This document shows, one piece after another, positions 43,587 through 54,198 of a DNA stretch of 64,000 nt. The DNA comes from Nematostella vectensis. Taxonomy: Eukaryota; Cnidaria; Anthozoa; Actiniaria; Edwardsiidae. Position 1 is the stretch's first letter, and every line of letters starts with the position of its first letter. The notes under the pieces were generated by a model. The model saw only the letters and a list, made by a program, of their open reading frames with translations. It was not told the origin of the DNA and did not search any database. The position numbers and the translations under genes were made by a program. The stretch spans positions 5,252,627 to 5,316,626 of the forward strand of contig NC_064048.1 of assembly GCF_932526225.1 (NCBI RefSeq). The letters are read 5' to 3'.

Positions 43587-44860
43587 ATGCAATCCTTGGA
43601 TGATGTCAAGACTCGTATTATGGATGAGACCATGGCAGAGTTGGCATTACTTGCTCACTATCTTGGCTACGGAAAGTGCGCGAGCTGCCGCGCACAGTTC
43701 GTAGGAGAGGACTTCAGACGAAACGGGGACAGCTGGGAAGCGGACAGGAAAGGCCCGTGCAAGGGCTACATGAATCACCACAGGCTCAAGATGCACTACA
43801 GAGACTTCAAGTTTGGCGTCAAGAACATCGTCTACGACAAACCAGTTATTCAGACATTGAAACCTCAGTCGTACATATCTGGAAGCGAAAGAAATAATGA
43901 GGATCATGAAGTGACACGTACGGTTTCTGAGCAAGTGGAAAGCACGCGTACCGTCACCCACGAGACAACCAGCTCGTGGAAAAAGACACATGGAGTAGGT
44001 ATCGAGTTAAGCTACACCCCTCCCGATGCAACAGGAGGGGTGGGAGTAAAAGCGTCGTACAATTTTAACTACGAGAAGTCGTGGACCCAGGCGGGCAGCA
44101 CTGCAAATACGCAGAAGTACACGAGCACAGTCACATCGACAAAGACGCTCAAACCCTTCACAGCTGCTCAGTATCGTATTATGCTGACAAAGACGAGAAC
44201 CACCGTACTGTACAACCGCAACCATTATCGTGCACTTCTTGGCAGAGCTGGACGGATTCTTGAGGTGGGGAGGAGGAAAAGACGGAGACTCTACCAACTA
44301 CCATTACAAGTAAGTCGTGGCTATACCATTACCAATTAGATGAAAATATCATAACTAGCATATCATAACATTTGCAGTAGTCGTGACTCCCATTTCAAGT
44401 ATGCCGTGACTCCCATTTCCAGTATGCCGTGACTACCATTTTTAGTATGCCTTGACTCCCATTTCAAGTATGCCGTGACTCCCATTTCCAGTATGCCGTG
44501 ACTACCATTTCCAGTATGCCGTGACTACCGCTACCAGTAAATTATAACCACTGTTACCAGTAAGACTACAATCGCCACTAGTATTTCTAATACAAAACTT
44601 TCTCTTTCTGAAGGCACCGCGGCTCAAATAGAAGACCAACCTTTAAGTACAAATTCGGCGACTCTTCAACTCCGTTCTACAGCGCCCTAAAGAAACAAAG
44701 TGACCGAAGTATGCAACCATGGGAATGGCATGAGATGAAAGCGAGATATTCTAATGCACAACCACTGATCAATGCTCTCACCGACGAGAGCAAGTATGAA
44801 TTTACCTTGACTGGCAATTTGAGGACGTGATTGGCCACCATGTAGATATACATTGGAGTA
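43587..44860 (+). pseudogene. Aerolysin-fold pore-forming-like protein, two exons, broken
   Basis: Exon 1 begins after a TTTTAG acceptor, with ATG at 43587, and ends at a GTAAGT donor (44310). Exon 2 begins at 44614 after a CTGAAG acceptor. About residues 105-205 are a Ser/Thr-rich, amphipathic beta region (for example SEQVESTRTVTHETTSSW), with alternating polar pattern and a Gly-rich turn, as in the pore-forming insertion domain of aerolysin/ETX-MTX2-like proteins. The N-terminal part has CASC and a Lys/Tyr-rich segment, not a recognised lectin. No clear signal peptide is seen at this start. Near 44245 the reading frame changes by one base before the donor, and exon 2 hits a stop within about 240 bases, so this copy looks inactive. 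Animals use such proteins as venom or immune effectors; the role here is unknown. Confidence 0.55.
44384..44543. repeat. 23-bp minisatellite, about 7 copies, in an intron
   Basis: Unit GTGACTCCCATTTCAAGTAT plus GCC, with variants ACTACC and TTTCCAG. Located entirely between the two exons of the aerolysin-like gene. Confidence 0.88.
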
Positions 44861-45004
44861 CCACATCGTTAAAAGTACTGCGTAGATTCGAGGAAACCCT
44901 TGCTGAGACGCATTTCCCAAAGATCAAAAGAGAACATGGCGGCCTTAGCGTGAAGACGCGTTTTTGTAGGGCTGTCCGCCAACTCATGCCTTTCGCGAAG
45001 GAGC

Positions 45005-45135
45005 GCTAGAATGGGGAAGTTAGCAAGTCTACTGAAAAGCAGCCAGTGACACTTGAGTCAATCTGGTTAGTCCTTTTAGAAGTTCAAGCAAACACCCAAG
45101 GTTTAAAGGAAGAAGTTGGGGATTTGAAGAAAGAA
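45005..45135 (+). pseudogene. LINE ORF1, N-terminal part
   Basis: The plus strand reads a coiled-coil-like stretch, LESIWLVLLEVQANTQGLKE followed by EVGDLKKEQ, up to the point where the sequence jumps into another LINE. It continues logically at 45888 (EEQIKDLEKSVALDTRV), so the two parts belong to the same ORF1. Confidence 0.55.
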
Positions 45136-45880
45136 CAACGTAGGCAATTAAATCAAGCACATATGTTCTATAAAATCTACAATGGCCTTGTTGGTATATC
45201 TTTTCCACCCGAAGTAACACCTATCACAAGAGTCTCAAGACAACCCAACTGCGCGCCCTTCCATCAACTTGTAACATTGAATGACACTTATAAATATTCA
45301 TTTTACCCAAGAACTATAAGAACTTGGAACAGTATAAATTTATCTACAATCCCAGATTCGTTAGCTAAGTTCAAGGACAGTTTATTATTAAAAGTCCAAA
45401 CCAATTAATAATACCTATTGATATATATATGCATGAAAAGATATATTTATTTTTATTTAACATTTACATTAACAATTACCATATTTTTTTACTAGTTTCT
45501 GATCTTTAGGGTGCATGCCATGGATGCATGGAGCGGCTGCCAAACTAGCGGGAGTTGGCTCAAGGGTGAGGCAAAGATTCTTTGTTTCGCGCTTGGGTTG
45601 ATTCTTGTTGGTTGGCTGTTTCATGCATTTATGGCATTTACTCTATTGATGATAATTTTAATTTCATGTATATATAATTAATTATTTAATTTTATCAAAT
45701 ATCTAATTTCAATAATTTTCAAGTAATATATATTTATGCTTCATTTTCAATTTAACCTAAATTATTTTTCCGATGGCCGATAATTATTATTATTATATTT
45801 TTCTTTTGTATTTACATATTGTATTTTCTTTTTCAACTCCTAGTATAGTCTTAACTGTTTTTTAGGAGTATAACTATTAA
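45136..45880 (+). mobile_element. 3' end of another LINE (CR1/RTE-like) nested in ORF1
   Basis: 45136-45408 encodes a reverse-transcriptase C-terminal tail (HMFYKIYNGLVGI ... YSFYPRTIRTWNSI) ending at TAA 45406-45408. The same tail pattern (LFYKIRNNLVNIA ... YSFFPRTIRTWNLL) closes the CR1-like element at 53090, so the two are related families. AT-rich 3' UTR follows to about 45880. LINE insertions are commonly 5'-truncated, which fits. No clear target duplication was found. Confidence 0.65.
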
Positions 45881-45887
45881 AGATTAA

Positions 45888-46314
45888 AGCATTTAGTGTG
45901 CAGGAAGAGCAAATAAAGGATTTGGAGAAGAGTGTGGCGCTAGACACGAGGGTTTCCACTCTCGGGAAACTTGTTGTCCGAGTTGAGGAACACGCGGCGA
46001 AAGTAGAATACATAGAAAAGTTGGAGGTAAGCTAGATTCATTGGAACAAAGGCCTTAAAGATGTGCGGTACTGGGATTTGGATCTCGTCGGGCTGGAGAA
46101 ACCAGCGTGTATTGATGCGAATCTTTATGGGCGCATATTTATAAATGAAAATCTAACGCCAGCTAGAAGAAGGATCTTGGGGAGAGCATTGGCTATGAGG
46201 AAGAAGAAGATGCTGTTCAGTGCTTGGTCGATAGACGGAAAGATTTTCACCAAGAGGTCAGAACAAGGGATAGTTGAAAAAGTCGAGTCTCTGCAAGCCC
46301 TGGACACAGCTTGA
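45888..46314 (+). pseudogene. LINE ORF1, C-terminal RNA-binding part
   Basis: After a heptad region the frame 46063-46314 reads LYGRIFINENLTPARRRILG and then LFSAWSIDGKIFTKR. This is the pattern of the C-terminal domain of LINE ORF1 proteins, where I.INE.LT....L...A precedes a W..DGKI strand. ORF1p binds RNA in the retrotransposition particle. A break separates it from the coiled-coil part near 46030. Confidence 0.6.
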
Positions 46315-46853
46315 GAACTTGAAAACGGTACAAAATGCATAATTACTGTAAGTAATTATTTTGTTGTTAAGTCGTAAGGAACTGTAGGACTTGTTTATCT
46401 TTCTGTTCTTCATTAACGGAAAAGTTTGAAAATGGGTAGGGGACGCTTGCAGGAAAGTTTTAGTGCATTATTGCAAAGCTAGGACAGTTTTTAAGGACGG
46501 TGCAAAATGTATGATTACTGTAATTAAGTTTGCTTTGCTCAGTCAAGCTGAAAGGAACTGCCAAAGACTATTTATTCCTTTGTAGTGGCAGCGTAAAATT
46601 AGAATTTGAGACTATAGTTGGGGAAGTTAAATATTTTTCTAAAAATATTTAACGTGGTATGAGTCTGGCAAGGCTCAGTCGGCTGTGGGATCCATGGGTC
46701 TGAGCCTTTTGATGAATGCAATTTATTTAATTGTATTCATTCGGCTATTTATATATGTATGTATTGTGATTGTGAAATGTTTTGTTTTGTCATGTATTCT
46801 ATGTTGTATCCCTTGGCTAGAAAAAATAATGCGCAATATTATCTTTTTAGATA
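46315..46853. other. LINE inter-ORF spacer with an internal duplication and a palindrome
   Basis: ACGGTACAAAATGCATAATT (about 46326) and ACGGTGCAAAATGTATGATT (about 46498) begin a diverged repeat of about 85 bp. A 28-bp palindrome, GTTAAATATTTTT with its complement around CT, lies at about 46627-46654. No ORF. Confidence 0.6.
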
Positions 46854-49385
46854 ATGGGTAATGATTTCGAGTTTAAAATACTTTCTCTTAATGTACGGGG
46901 TCTAGGTGAATATAAAAAAATGTCGGAAAATGTTTCATTGGATTAATGGACACGGGGGTGACAGTGGCGTCTCGTTTTTACAGGAAAGCATAGCACAAAA
47001 GAAGTTGAAAATAATTTGAAAAATAGATATAGGGGAGAAATAGCTTTTGCGCATGGAAACTCCAAGAGTAGAGGTGCAGCTATTTTATTTAGGCGTAAAC
47101 TCAATTACCAATTACAGGATACTATTGCAGATTCAAATTGGAGGTTTCTGATTATTCGTTGTAAAATTCAAAATGGAGACTTCCTACTTATTAATTCTTA
47201 TGCTCCGAACGATGAAGCATCACAGGTCTTGTTGTTTAATTCAAATTAAACTTCAGTCGCAAGCGTATACAGGTTCGCCCAATATTGTGTGTGGAGGTGA
47301 TTTTAATTTTGTTTTTGACTTGGAGTTGGAAGCAGTTTTTGGCAATCCTAAGTTGAAAGACAGCTCAATTGCAGCGGTTGAAATAATGTTGGATGAATAT
47401 AACTTATGTGATATTTGGAGACTTCGAAATCCAACAATAAAGCGATATACGTGGAGAGGCTCGGCACAGGGAAAACGAAGTTCCCGGGGAAGATATATTC
47501 ATCGTCGACTTGATTATCTGTTTGTCTCTGATGACCTCCAATCATCTATTGACAGGTGCGATATTATCCCAGCACCCTCGACGGATCATTCGGCGGTTAC
47601 AGTAGAAATTAAGGCTGACGGTAACGTTAGAAGAGGGCCATCGTTTTGGAAATTTAATAATTCTTTATTAGAAAACAGTGGTTACGTAAATGAGTTAACA
47701 AAATGCATAGATATTTGGAAACAAGAGTTAGTTGAAGAAGGAATTGGATGGATTAGTTGAGTAATTACATTACAGAAGGTTTAATTATCCGGTCGAAAGC
47801 TGAATGGCACAAGTTAGGGGGAAAAACACAAAGTATTTTTTGTCCTTTGAGAGACGCAACAAATCTAAAACTCATTAAAAAAATTGTGGAAGATGGTAAG
47901 GAAATTTCAGGGCAGGCAGATATCTTTCAAAATCTTCAGAGTTATTTCAGCAGGCTATATGAAAGGAAAAGTGTAAAAACAGAGGAGTGCCTTACGTTTT
48001 CCTCGGAACTAAACATACCGCGACTTCAGGCACCACATAGGGATAAATGTGAAGGCCTTCTATCGGTGACTGAATGTTTCAATAGCTTGAACCAGATGGG
48101 TGCGTCGAAAACTCCGGGTGTCGATGGACTAACGAAAGAATTTTATATCGCGTTTTGGTCTGCCTTAGGTACAGATTTGGTCAAATCTCTTAATCATGGT
48201 TTTACACAAGGCCGTCTAAGTACAACCCAGCGGCAGATGATAGTAACATTGTTGGAGAAACCAAATAAGGACACAAGGGCCCTTTATTCCTGGCGCCCTA
48301 TAAGCCTGATAAACGTTGATTCTAAAATATGCAGCAAAGTACTATGCAATCGTTTGGTAGATACTCTTCCGTCCTTGATTCACACTGATCAGGCAGCATT
48401 TGTCAAAGGTATAACGATAGACGAACCAATTAGAATTATAGAAGATGTGATGAATTATGTAAAAAATAGAAATGAATCGTACATAATGTTTGCAGCCGAT
48501 TTTGAAAAGGCTTTTGATTCTATAGAACACTCTTTTATCTATGCAACCTTGAGTCAGTTTGGTTTTGGCGAGAATTTTATTAGGTGGATTCAAGTTCTTT
48601 TAACAGATAACGTTAGCTCCATTTTTAATAACGGTCACGCTACTACCTTCTTCCAGCTAGGCAGAGGAACAAAACAGGTTGGAGGTATTAGCAATTATGG
48701 TTAGGTCATCTCCGGAGGTAAAAGGCCTGAAAATCGGAAAGTCTGAAATAAAAATGACGATGTTTGCGGATGATACAATTTTATTTTTGAAAAATATGAA
48801 TTCTTTAGAAAAATTGTTAGAGCTTCTAAGGATTTTTCAATCTTATTCGTCGCTAAAAATTAATCTAACAAAATCTGAAGCAGGATGGCTGGGCGCAAAA
48901 AATAAAGATAGGAAAAGGCAAGGCATAAAGTGGGTATATCTTCACCAAAAAGGTATTACAATTTTAGGGATTTATTTTTCATATAATGAGAGACTGTATG
49001 ATGAAAATAACTTTAAGCGCAATTTTGAAAGATTTTAATCCGTGTTAGAAGTTTGGGAGTTGCGGACATTAACACTCTATGGAAGAATCCATGTGTTGAA
49101 AAGTTTAGCGCTTTCTAAGTTGTATTATGTGTGCTCCAAATTAAGTGTTAGGGGAGATTTTATTAAGCAGGTGGATACAGCCCTGAAAGACTTTATATGG
49201 AATGCGAAAAAACCTGAAAAGTGAAATACACAACAATTATAGGTGAATATGATGATGGTGGCTTGAGAGCTCCTGATTTCTTTGCATCAATTAGAGCTAG
49301 TCGTGTTACTTTTGCTTTAAAGTTGTCAAATGAGGAGGAGAGAACATATAAGGTTTTACCAAGATGCCTTTAAAAAATAATTGGA
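46854..49385 (+). pseudogene. LINE ORF2: endonuclease and reverse transcriptase, many breaks
   Basis: Starts ATG 46854 with the endonuclease first strand ILSLNVRGLG. The EN domain continues in pieces (RGAAILF, LLINSYAPND, IVCGGDFNFV near 47280, RLDYLFVSD, STDHSAV). Reverse transcriptase (47757-49224) has KTPGVDGLTKEFY, RPISLINVDSKICSK, DFEKAFDS and, after a deletion where GCPLSP is expected, FADDTILFL (about 48765). 49224-49380 matches the C-terminal GGLRAPD motif. At least six frame changes or stops make it non-functional. Confidence 0.8.
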
Positions 49386-49689
49386 GGTGTGGGAACTATA
49401 CGCGACAATTTTCGTCTTATCGGCGAATACTTCCTCTACTCCTTTGCCATCTATGCCTATCACACCTTAAGTAAGGTGTACGTGGCATTGTACTTGATCG
49501 GTCACGTATTTTTTGGGCTCCGTTTTTTCTGCTCAGAAACCTACTTTAGCCGCAGCTACTAATATCAAATTACTTCAGACAGCTTACTAAACTTCTGGTC
49601 TGTCTTCTGGACTGGTTTTTGGTCTGTTCCCGTCGTGATTTGCCTTCGAGTTTGGCGGAAACCTCGACTCGATCGTAGCCATTGTGACG

Positions 49690-49702
49690 GCTGCCATCTT
49701 GT
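49690..49702 (-). promoter_or_regulatory. YY1-like motif just before the CR1 ORF
   Basis: GGCTGCCATCTTG, complement CAAGATGGCAGCC, matches the YY1 consensus and lies within 20 bp of the ATG region. YY1 sites in the 5' UTR help set the start site in mammalian L1; relevance here is inference. Confidence 0.4.
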
Positions 49703-51082
49703 TTGTGTGGAACAATGAAATTCGCCTTGTTAGTATTATCCATCTCGTTGCTATTAAGAGGCTTTTACCATCAACATTTTACTTCTACTACTCTGAAGTT
49801 GAAGCCTACGTCAATTCAACTACCATCTTCTGCTTCAATTGCGTGCTTTTTTACATCCAAGCAACATACTGGTTCAGTATTTCGTCCATTCCCGGCACCG
49901 CTGACCTCATCGTCCTGCTGGCTCTCGATCCTGCTAGTGATTAGTTCCAACGGATCCATTCTCAATCCTGGACCTGTGAAATTCCCCTGTGGATGTTGCA
50001 GTAAGCCCACTAAGTCAAACCAACTCGCTATCTGCTGCGATGGATGTGATACTTGGTATCATATCAAGTGTCTTCGGATGCCAATGCATATTTATCAGGG
50101 ACTTAATAACTCTCATACGACCTGGATCTGCTGTAACTGTGGCTTGCCCAACTTTTCCTCGTCGCTGTTCAGTCGTTCTCTGGACATCTCCAGTTCCAAC
50201 TCTTTCAGTTTGCTTGAAAGCACCTCTACAGCCAGCCCTGGACTCGATCCCACTCCATCTCCGATCGCTTCTTCATCTCCTGTGCTTACACCGTCACCAA
50301 AGCACAAGCTGCGATGTATGTCCATCAATTGTAACAGCATATTGAGTGCTAAGAGATCTGCGCTCTTTGCTAGCCTTGTGTCTCATCATAACCCGGACAT
50401 TATTTTTGGATGTGAATCGAAACTGAATAGAGATGTCCCATCAGCTTCTGCGTTTCCCCAAGGCTTTACTATCTATCGGAAAGAACGCCAGGACTGCGGT
50501 GGTGGAGGTACTTTTATCGCTGTAAGATCTCCAATTGTCTCACACCCACTGGATAATATATCAACTGATCCTGAGGACGAGTCGCTTTGGGTCTCCATTC
50601 AGATATCTCGGCGGAAATTTGTGCATTTATGCTCCTTTTACAAACCTCCTCTCGCGCCCGCTTCCCGCATCGATCTTCTTTCCCAGGCTCTACTGAGGGT
50701 GTTTGACAAGCAGAAAAAGTCCCATCCCAACGTCGTGATTGCAGGCGACTTTAACTGTGGGGATATAAACTGGAAGGTCAGCCCTCCTGTTATTACCAAC
50801 CCGGCCACTGCCTCATTGATGAATAAGTTACTTGACTTTATTGATGACCACGCCCTCACACAGTATGTTTCCGATCCAACTCGCCCTGCCTCACTGAAGA
50901 CACTGGACTTTGTTTGCTCGTCAGTTCCTTCTCTTGTCTCAGACGTCTCTGTTCATCCTGGCATGAGCGACCACGATCTAGTACATTTCTATATCAACAC
51001 TAACCCACGGCGTGCAACCAGAACCCCCCATAAGGTGTACTTGTTTGACCGGATGAACTTGGTCAAACTGGTCAATCTTTAA
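49703..51082 (+). CDS. CR1-like LINE protein: leader, 2A-like motif, PHD finger, APE endonuclease
   Basis: 459 codons. Residues 1-90 are hydrophobic and Ser-rich, ending NGSILNPGP at about 85-93. NPGP is the invariant end of 2A-like ribosome-skipping peptides, which are known at this position in CR1-like LINEs of several invertebrates; the usual Asp and Glu (DxExNPGP) are absent here. A PHD finger follows (CGCCSKP, CCDGCDTWYHIKC, WICCNC; about 95-150), then a Ser/Pro-rich linker. The endonuclease (about 205-450) has MSINCNSI, FGCESKLN, VIAGDFNCGD and SDHDLVHF, the Asn, Glu, Asp-x-Asn and Asp-His residues of APE-type enzymes. It nicks target DNA to prime reverse transcription. Confidence 0.85.
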   Translation: MCGTMKFALLVLSISLLLRGFYHQHFTSTTLKLKPTSIQLPSSASIACFFTSKQHTGSVFRPFPAPLTSSSCWLSILLVISSNGSILNPGPVKFPCGCCSKPTKSNQLAICCDGCDTWYHIKCLRMPMHIYQGLNNSHTTWICCNCGLPNFSSSLFSRSLDISSSNSFSLLESTSTASPGLDPTPSPIASSSPVLTPSPKHKLRCMSINCNSILSAKRSALFASLVSHHNPDIIFGCESKLNRDVPSASAFPQGFTIYRKERQDCGGGGTFIAVRSPIVSHPLDNISTDPEDESLWVSIQISRRKFVHLCSFYKPPLAPASRIDLLSQALLRVFDKQKKSHPNVVIAGDFNCGDINWKVSPPVITNPATASLMNKLLDFIDDHALTQYVSDPTRPASLKTLDFVCSSVPSLVSDVSVHPGMSDHDLVHFYINTNPRRATRTPHKVYLFDRMNLVKLVNL

Positions 51083-51125
51083 AACGGGTATTAAATCAGC
51101 AATCGACGCAAATGTCCCTCATAAA

Positions 51126-53090
51126 ATGACCAAACGCAAACCAGACGTCCCTTGGTTGAACAGGGCACTTAAGCGGCAGATACGCAAGCGCGAACGCCTC
51201 CTTCGCAGGGCAAAGCATTCTGGGGACAAGTCACCGTCTTCGCCTGCCTGGTTGGCTTACAGGAAATATCGTAACAAGGTTACCAAGGCACTAAAAGAAG
51301 CTCATAATCACCACCTGAACGAAGTTGTGGGCGGCAGCCTAGTTTCAAATCCAAAGAAATTTTGGAACTACGTTAAGAGCCGTCGATCAGAAGTATCAGA
51401 CATCCCTTCACTAAGGTCTAACGATGGTGTCTCCATATCCCCGCGCGACAAAGCTCAGGTTCTCAACAAGCAGTTCCAAAGTGTGTTCACTGTGGACGAC
51501 GGAGTTCTCCCTGGACTTGGCCCAAGCCCGTTTCCGCATATTAGTGATATCATTTTCACCCCTACTGGCATTAAAAAACAACTAGACAATATGCAGACAT
51601 GCAAGGCCTCAGGCCCTGATGAACTTCCAGCACGCATCCTACACGACTTGTCAAACTACCTAGCCAACATGTTATGCATCATCTTCCAACAGAGTTACGA
51701 TAAGGGGACGCTCCCTCTAGACTGGTCTACCGCCAAAGTAGTCCCAGTCCACAAGAAGGATAACCGTGACAACCCCGGCAATTACCGCCCTATCTCTCTT
51801 ACGTGCCTCTCCTGTAAAGTCATGGAACACATTGTGCTAAGCCATTTAAACAAACATCTATCTGCTTTTAATATCCTGTCAGACCTGCAACATGGCTTCC
51901 GCAGCGGTTTCTCCTGTGAGACTCAATTGATTCTTGCTACACATGACTGGGGCAGCACACTTAATTCTCATGGCCAGGTAGATGCCATTATGCTCGACTT
52001 TAGCAAGGCCTTCGACAAGGTGTCCCACGCAAAGCTATCCCATAAACTACATCACTGTGGCATACGTGGAAAGACTCTTGGTTGGATTGAAGCCTTTCTA
52101 AACAACCGAAATCAGTTCGTAGTAGTTGACGGGTCCCATTCCAGTCAGGTTCCTGTGACATCAGGTGTCCCCCAGGGGACCGTGCTTGGCCCAACCCTCT
52201 TTCTTGTGTTCATTAACGACATTGTTGACCAATGCAGCTCGGTAACTTGCCTATTTGCAGATGACACAGTGGTCTACAGGTCCATTCGATCTCCAGCTGA
52301 CCATGTGTCCCTCCAACACGATCTTTGCAACCTTGAAGCCTGGGCTCGGACTTGGCAGATGGAGTTTAATGCCTCTAAATGCCAATTACTGCTGATCACC
52401 TTGAAGAGAAATAGCAGCTTGTTCAACTACTCGCTAGACTCCCAGCTCCTGAATTCTACAGACGAGCATGACTATCTAGGGATCCGCGTTGCACACGATC
52501 TCCGCTGGAGTAGGCATTGTTGTAAAGTCTCTTTGAAAGCCAACAAGACTCTTGGATTATTACGACGTACCCTCAAACCCTGTTCTCAGAGTGTAAAGGA
52601 ACGTGCGTACTTTTCAATGATAAGACCGGTCATGGAATATGCTTCTCCAGTATGGAACCCCTTCACGGATAGAGACATCAACAAATTAGAGCAAGTGCAG
52701 AAAAATGCGGCGCGTTTCGTTACTGGTACCTACGACCCCAGGGCAAGCTCATCTGACCTTGTTAAATCCCTGAATTGGGACTCGCTTGAAGTGCGACGTC
52801 AGCTCGCCCAACTATGCCTCTTCTATAAAATCCGCAACAATTTAGTGAACATTGCTCTACCTCAACAATTTCAGCCAAACCTTCGACCGTCCAGAACAAA
52901 CTCCTCTAAATATAACCAGATTCAGTCCAATGTACTTTCCCACTCATACTCTTTTTTTCCTAGAACTATCAGGACTTGGAACTTGCTTCCCTCCGAGGTT
53001 ATCGAGTCCTCGTCGATTGACTCCTTTAAATCAAGTGCACTGCCAGTCTTAAGATCCTTACGGATCCCTGGCCACCTTCGCCGCCTATAA
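51126..53090 (+). CDS. CR1-like LINE reverse transcriptase
   Basis: 654 codons, open throughout. Motifs in order: KASGPDELPARIL, VVPVHKKDNRDNPGNYRPIS, LQHGFRSGFSCETQL, AIMLDFSKAFDKVSH (motif A Asp), SGVPQGTVLGPTLF, CLFADDTVVY (catalytic FADD, about residue 378), then thumb motifs YLGIRV and WNPFTDRDINKLEQ and the C-terminal tail YSFFPRTIRTWNLL. Reads as active-site complete. In an intact copy it should be fused to the upstream endonuclease frame; the one-base shift near 51080 is the main visible defect. It copies the element RNA at the nicked target. Confidence 0.92.
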   Translation: MTKRKPDVPWLNRALKRQIRKRERLLRRAKHSGDKSPSSPAWLAYRKYRNKVTKALKEAHNHHLNEVVGGSLVSNPKKFWNYVKSRRSEVSDIPSLRSNDGVSISPRDKAQVLNKQFQSVFTVDDGVLPGLGPSPFPHISDIIFTPTGIKKQLDNMQTCKASGPDELPARILHDLSNYLANMLCIIFQQSYDKGTLPLDWSTAKVVPVHKKDNRDNPGNYRPISLTCLSCKVMEHIVLSHLNKHLSAFNILSDLQHGFRSGFSCETQLILATHDWGSTLNSHGQVDAIMLDFSKAFDKVSHAKLSHKLHHCGIRGKTLGWIEAFLNNRNQFVVVDGSHSSQVPVTSGVPQGTVLGPTLFLVFINDIVDQCSSVTCLFADDTVVYRSIRSPADHVSLQHDLCNLEAWARTWQMEFNASKCQLLLITLKRNSSLFNYSLDSQLLNSTDEHDYLGIRVAHDLRWSRHCCKVSLKANKTLGLLRRTLKPCSQSVKERAYFSMIRPVMEYASPVWNPFTDRDINKLEQVQKNAARFVTGTYDPRASSSDLVKSLNWDSLEVRRQLAQLCLFYKIRNNLVNIALPQQFQPNLRPSRTNSSKYNQIQSNVLSHSYSFFPRTIRTWNLLPSEVIESSSIDSFKSSALPVLRSLRIPGHLRRL

Positions 53091-53160
53091 TACCTTGGCG
53101 CCCCCTAGAAATAAGCGCAAGCTTTAATAGGGTCTAACATTTAAGCATTTAAGCATTTAA

Positions 53161-53534
53161 GCAACGAGAACGGCGACGACAGAAAACAATTGAGAATTTA
53201 AAGAGCCAGACCTGAAATTTCCTTCAAACGACAATGTGAAAACTCCAAGTTTCACGGTCTAGGGGGGACAGGAAGGTGTGCGCTAAAAAAATGACTCCTT
53301 GTTCGCTATGTTAGAAATACGATTCTAGGGTTTACTATAATTTTGGGAATATATGAACGAGTGAATTGTATCCAAACTAGTTTAAAATTGAATGCAAAGT
53401 ATGAAAGCTGATTTGGGGATCACGTTCTCACATTTGTCCATGTATTTCATATGCTTAGTATGGTAAAATTGTCAGATATGGCTAGGATATAATAAAAGTT
53501 TGTTAACTGTTTTTATTCTTTTTATTTGTTTCAG
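53161..53534. other. Spacer after the CR1 element, no gene
   Basis: Plain AT-rich DNA running into a polypyrimidine tract and TTTCAG at 53529-53534. Confidence 0.3.
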
Positions 53535-53626
53535 TTTTACTGCACCAGAGAATGGTGCTGTAAATGCAGACATTCTTAGGACTGTTTTGAGTACTGAAAA
53601 ACAATACTCATCTGCAATGATCAGAG
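53535..53626 (+). CDS. Candidate internal exon, unknown protein
   Basis: Strong acceptor (TTTATTTGTTTCAG) before it and donor GTAATT after it. The only fully open frame reads APENGAVNADILRTVLSTEK and continues to the donor. It could belong with the exon at 54199, but the two are out of phase by one base, so an exon is missing, a base is lost, or they are unrelated. Confidence 0.35.
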
Positions 53627-54198
53627 GTAATTTAATTATTATACTATTAAGTTTCAACCATTATCTAAATTTTCAGTAATGCAGGTAAGCAATGTAATGA
53701 AGAACATTACCCTTGTCTGCTTTTCTTAATTTGAAATGTTTTATTGTTTCCGCTGCAACTCGTACAAAGTATACTATGTCTAAAATGGTGTACACAAATA
53801 ATGATGTCCCAAATATGGTACTATGTTGAGACGATTTCAATGATTGTTTAATAATATATTGATTCAGTGAAACATCCTTCCTCAAAAAGAAAATTTGTTT
53901 TCTATTCGCAAAGTCTTGTTTTTGTTTTTTCTTTCAAAATTTAGGCCTCTCGGGGTCCTTTTTTTCTAGCATGGCCTTCGAGTCTCGGATTTTTAATCTT
54001 TAGCTCTTATTCTTTTTCTTTCCGAAATCTAACAAAAGTCTTGGACTCGGATTCAGAGAAGTGGATCTCGCTGGTGCCTGGGCAAGTCTCTGATTTACCC
54101 ATATCTACCCCTAGAATGAATCAGACACATCTAAAAATAATCAGCTCAAAGATATGTTAGATAAGTATGGGTAAATCTTCTATTTTTTTCTACTTTAG

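Larger units (their letters stand above)
45005..49385 (+). mobile_element. L1/Tx1-like LINE, degenerate and interrupted
   Basis: ORF1 parts at 45005-45135 and 45888-46314, then ORF2 from 46854 to about 49380 with APE-type endonuclease and reverse transcriptase. The order and the motif ILSLNVRGLG at the endonuclease start fit the L1/Tx1 group. A different LINE's 3' end (45136-45880) splits ORF1. The 3' end is cut off by the next LINE at about 49390. Confidence 0.8.
49390..53160 (+). mobile_element. CR1-like LINE with PHD finger, nearly intact
   Basis: The 5' UTR (about 49390-49702) leads to a frame (49703-51082) with a hydrophobic N-terminus, an NPGP motif, a PHD finger and an APE endonuclease, then a reverse transcriptase frame (51126-53090). 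One frame change near 51080 separates them. The 3' end closes with three copies of an 8-bp unit, ATTTAAGC (about 53130-53155), the kind of short terminal repeat found in the CR1/L2 group instead of poly-A. Its insertion truncated the neighbouring L1/Tx1-like LINE. Confidence 0.85.
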
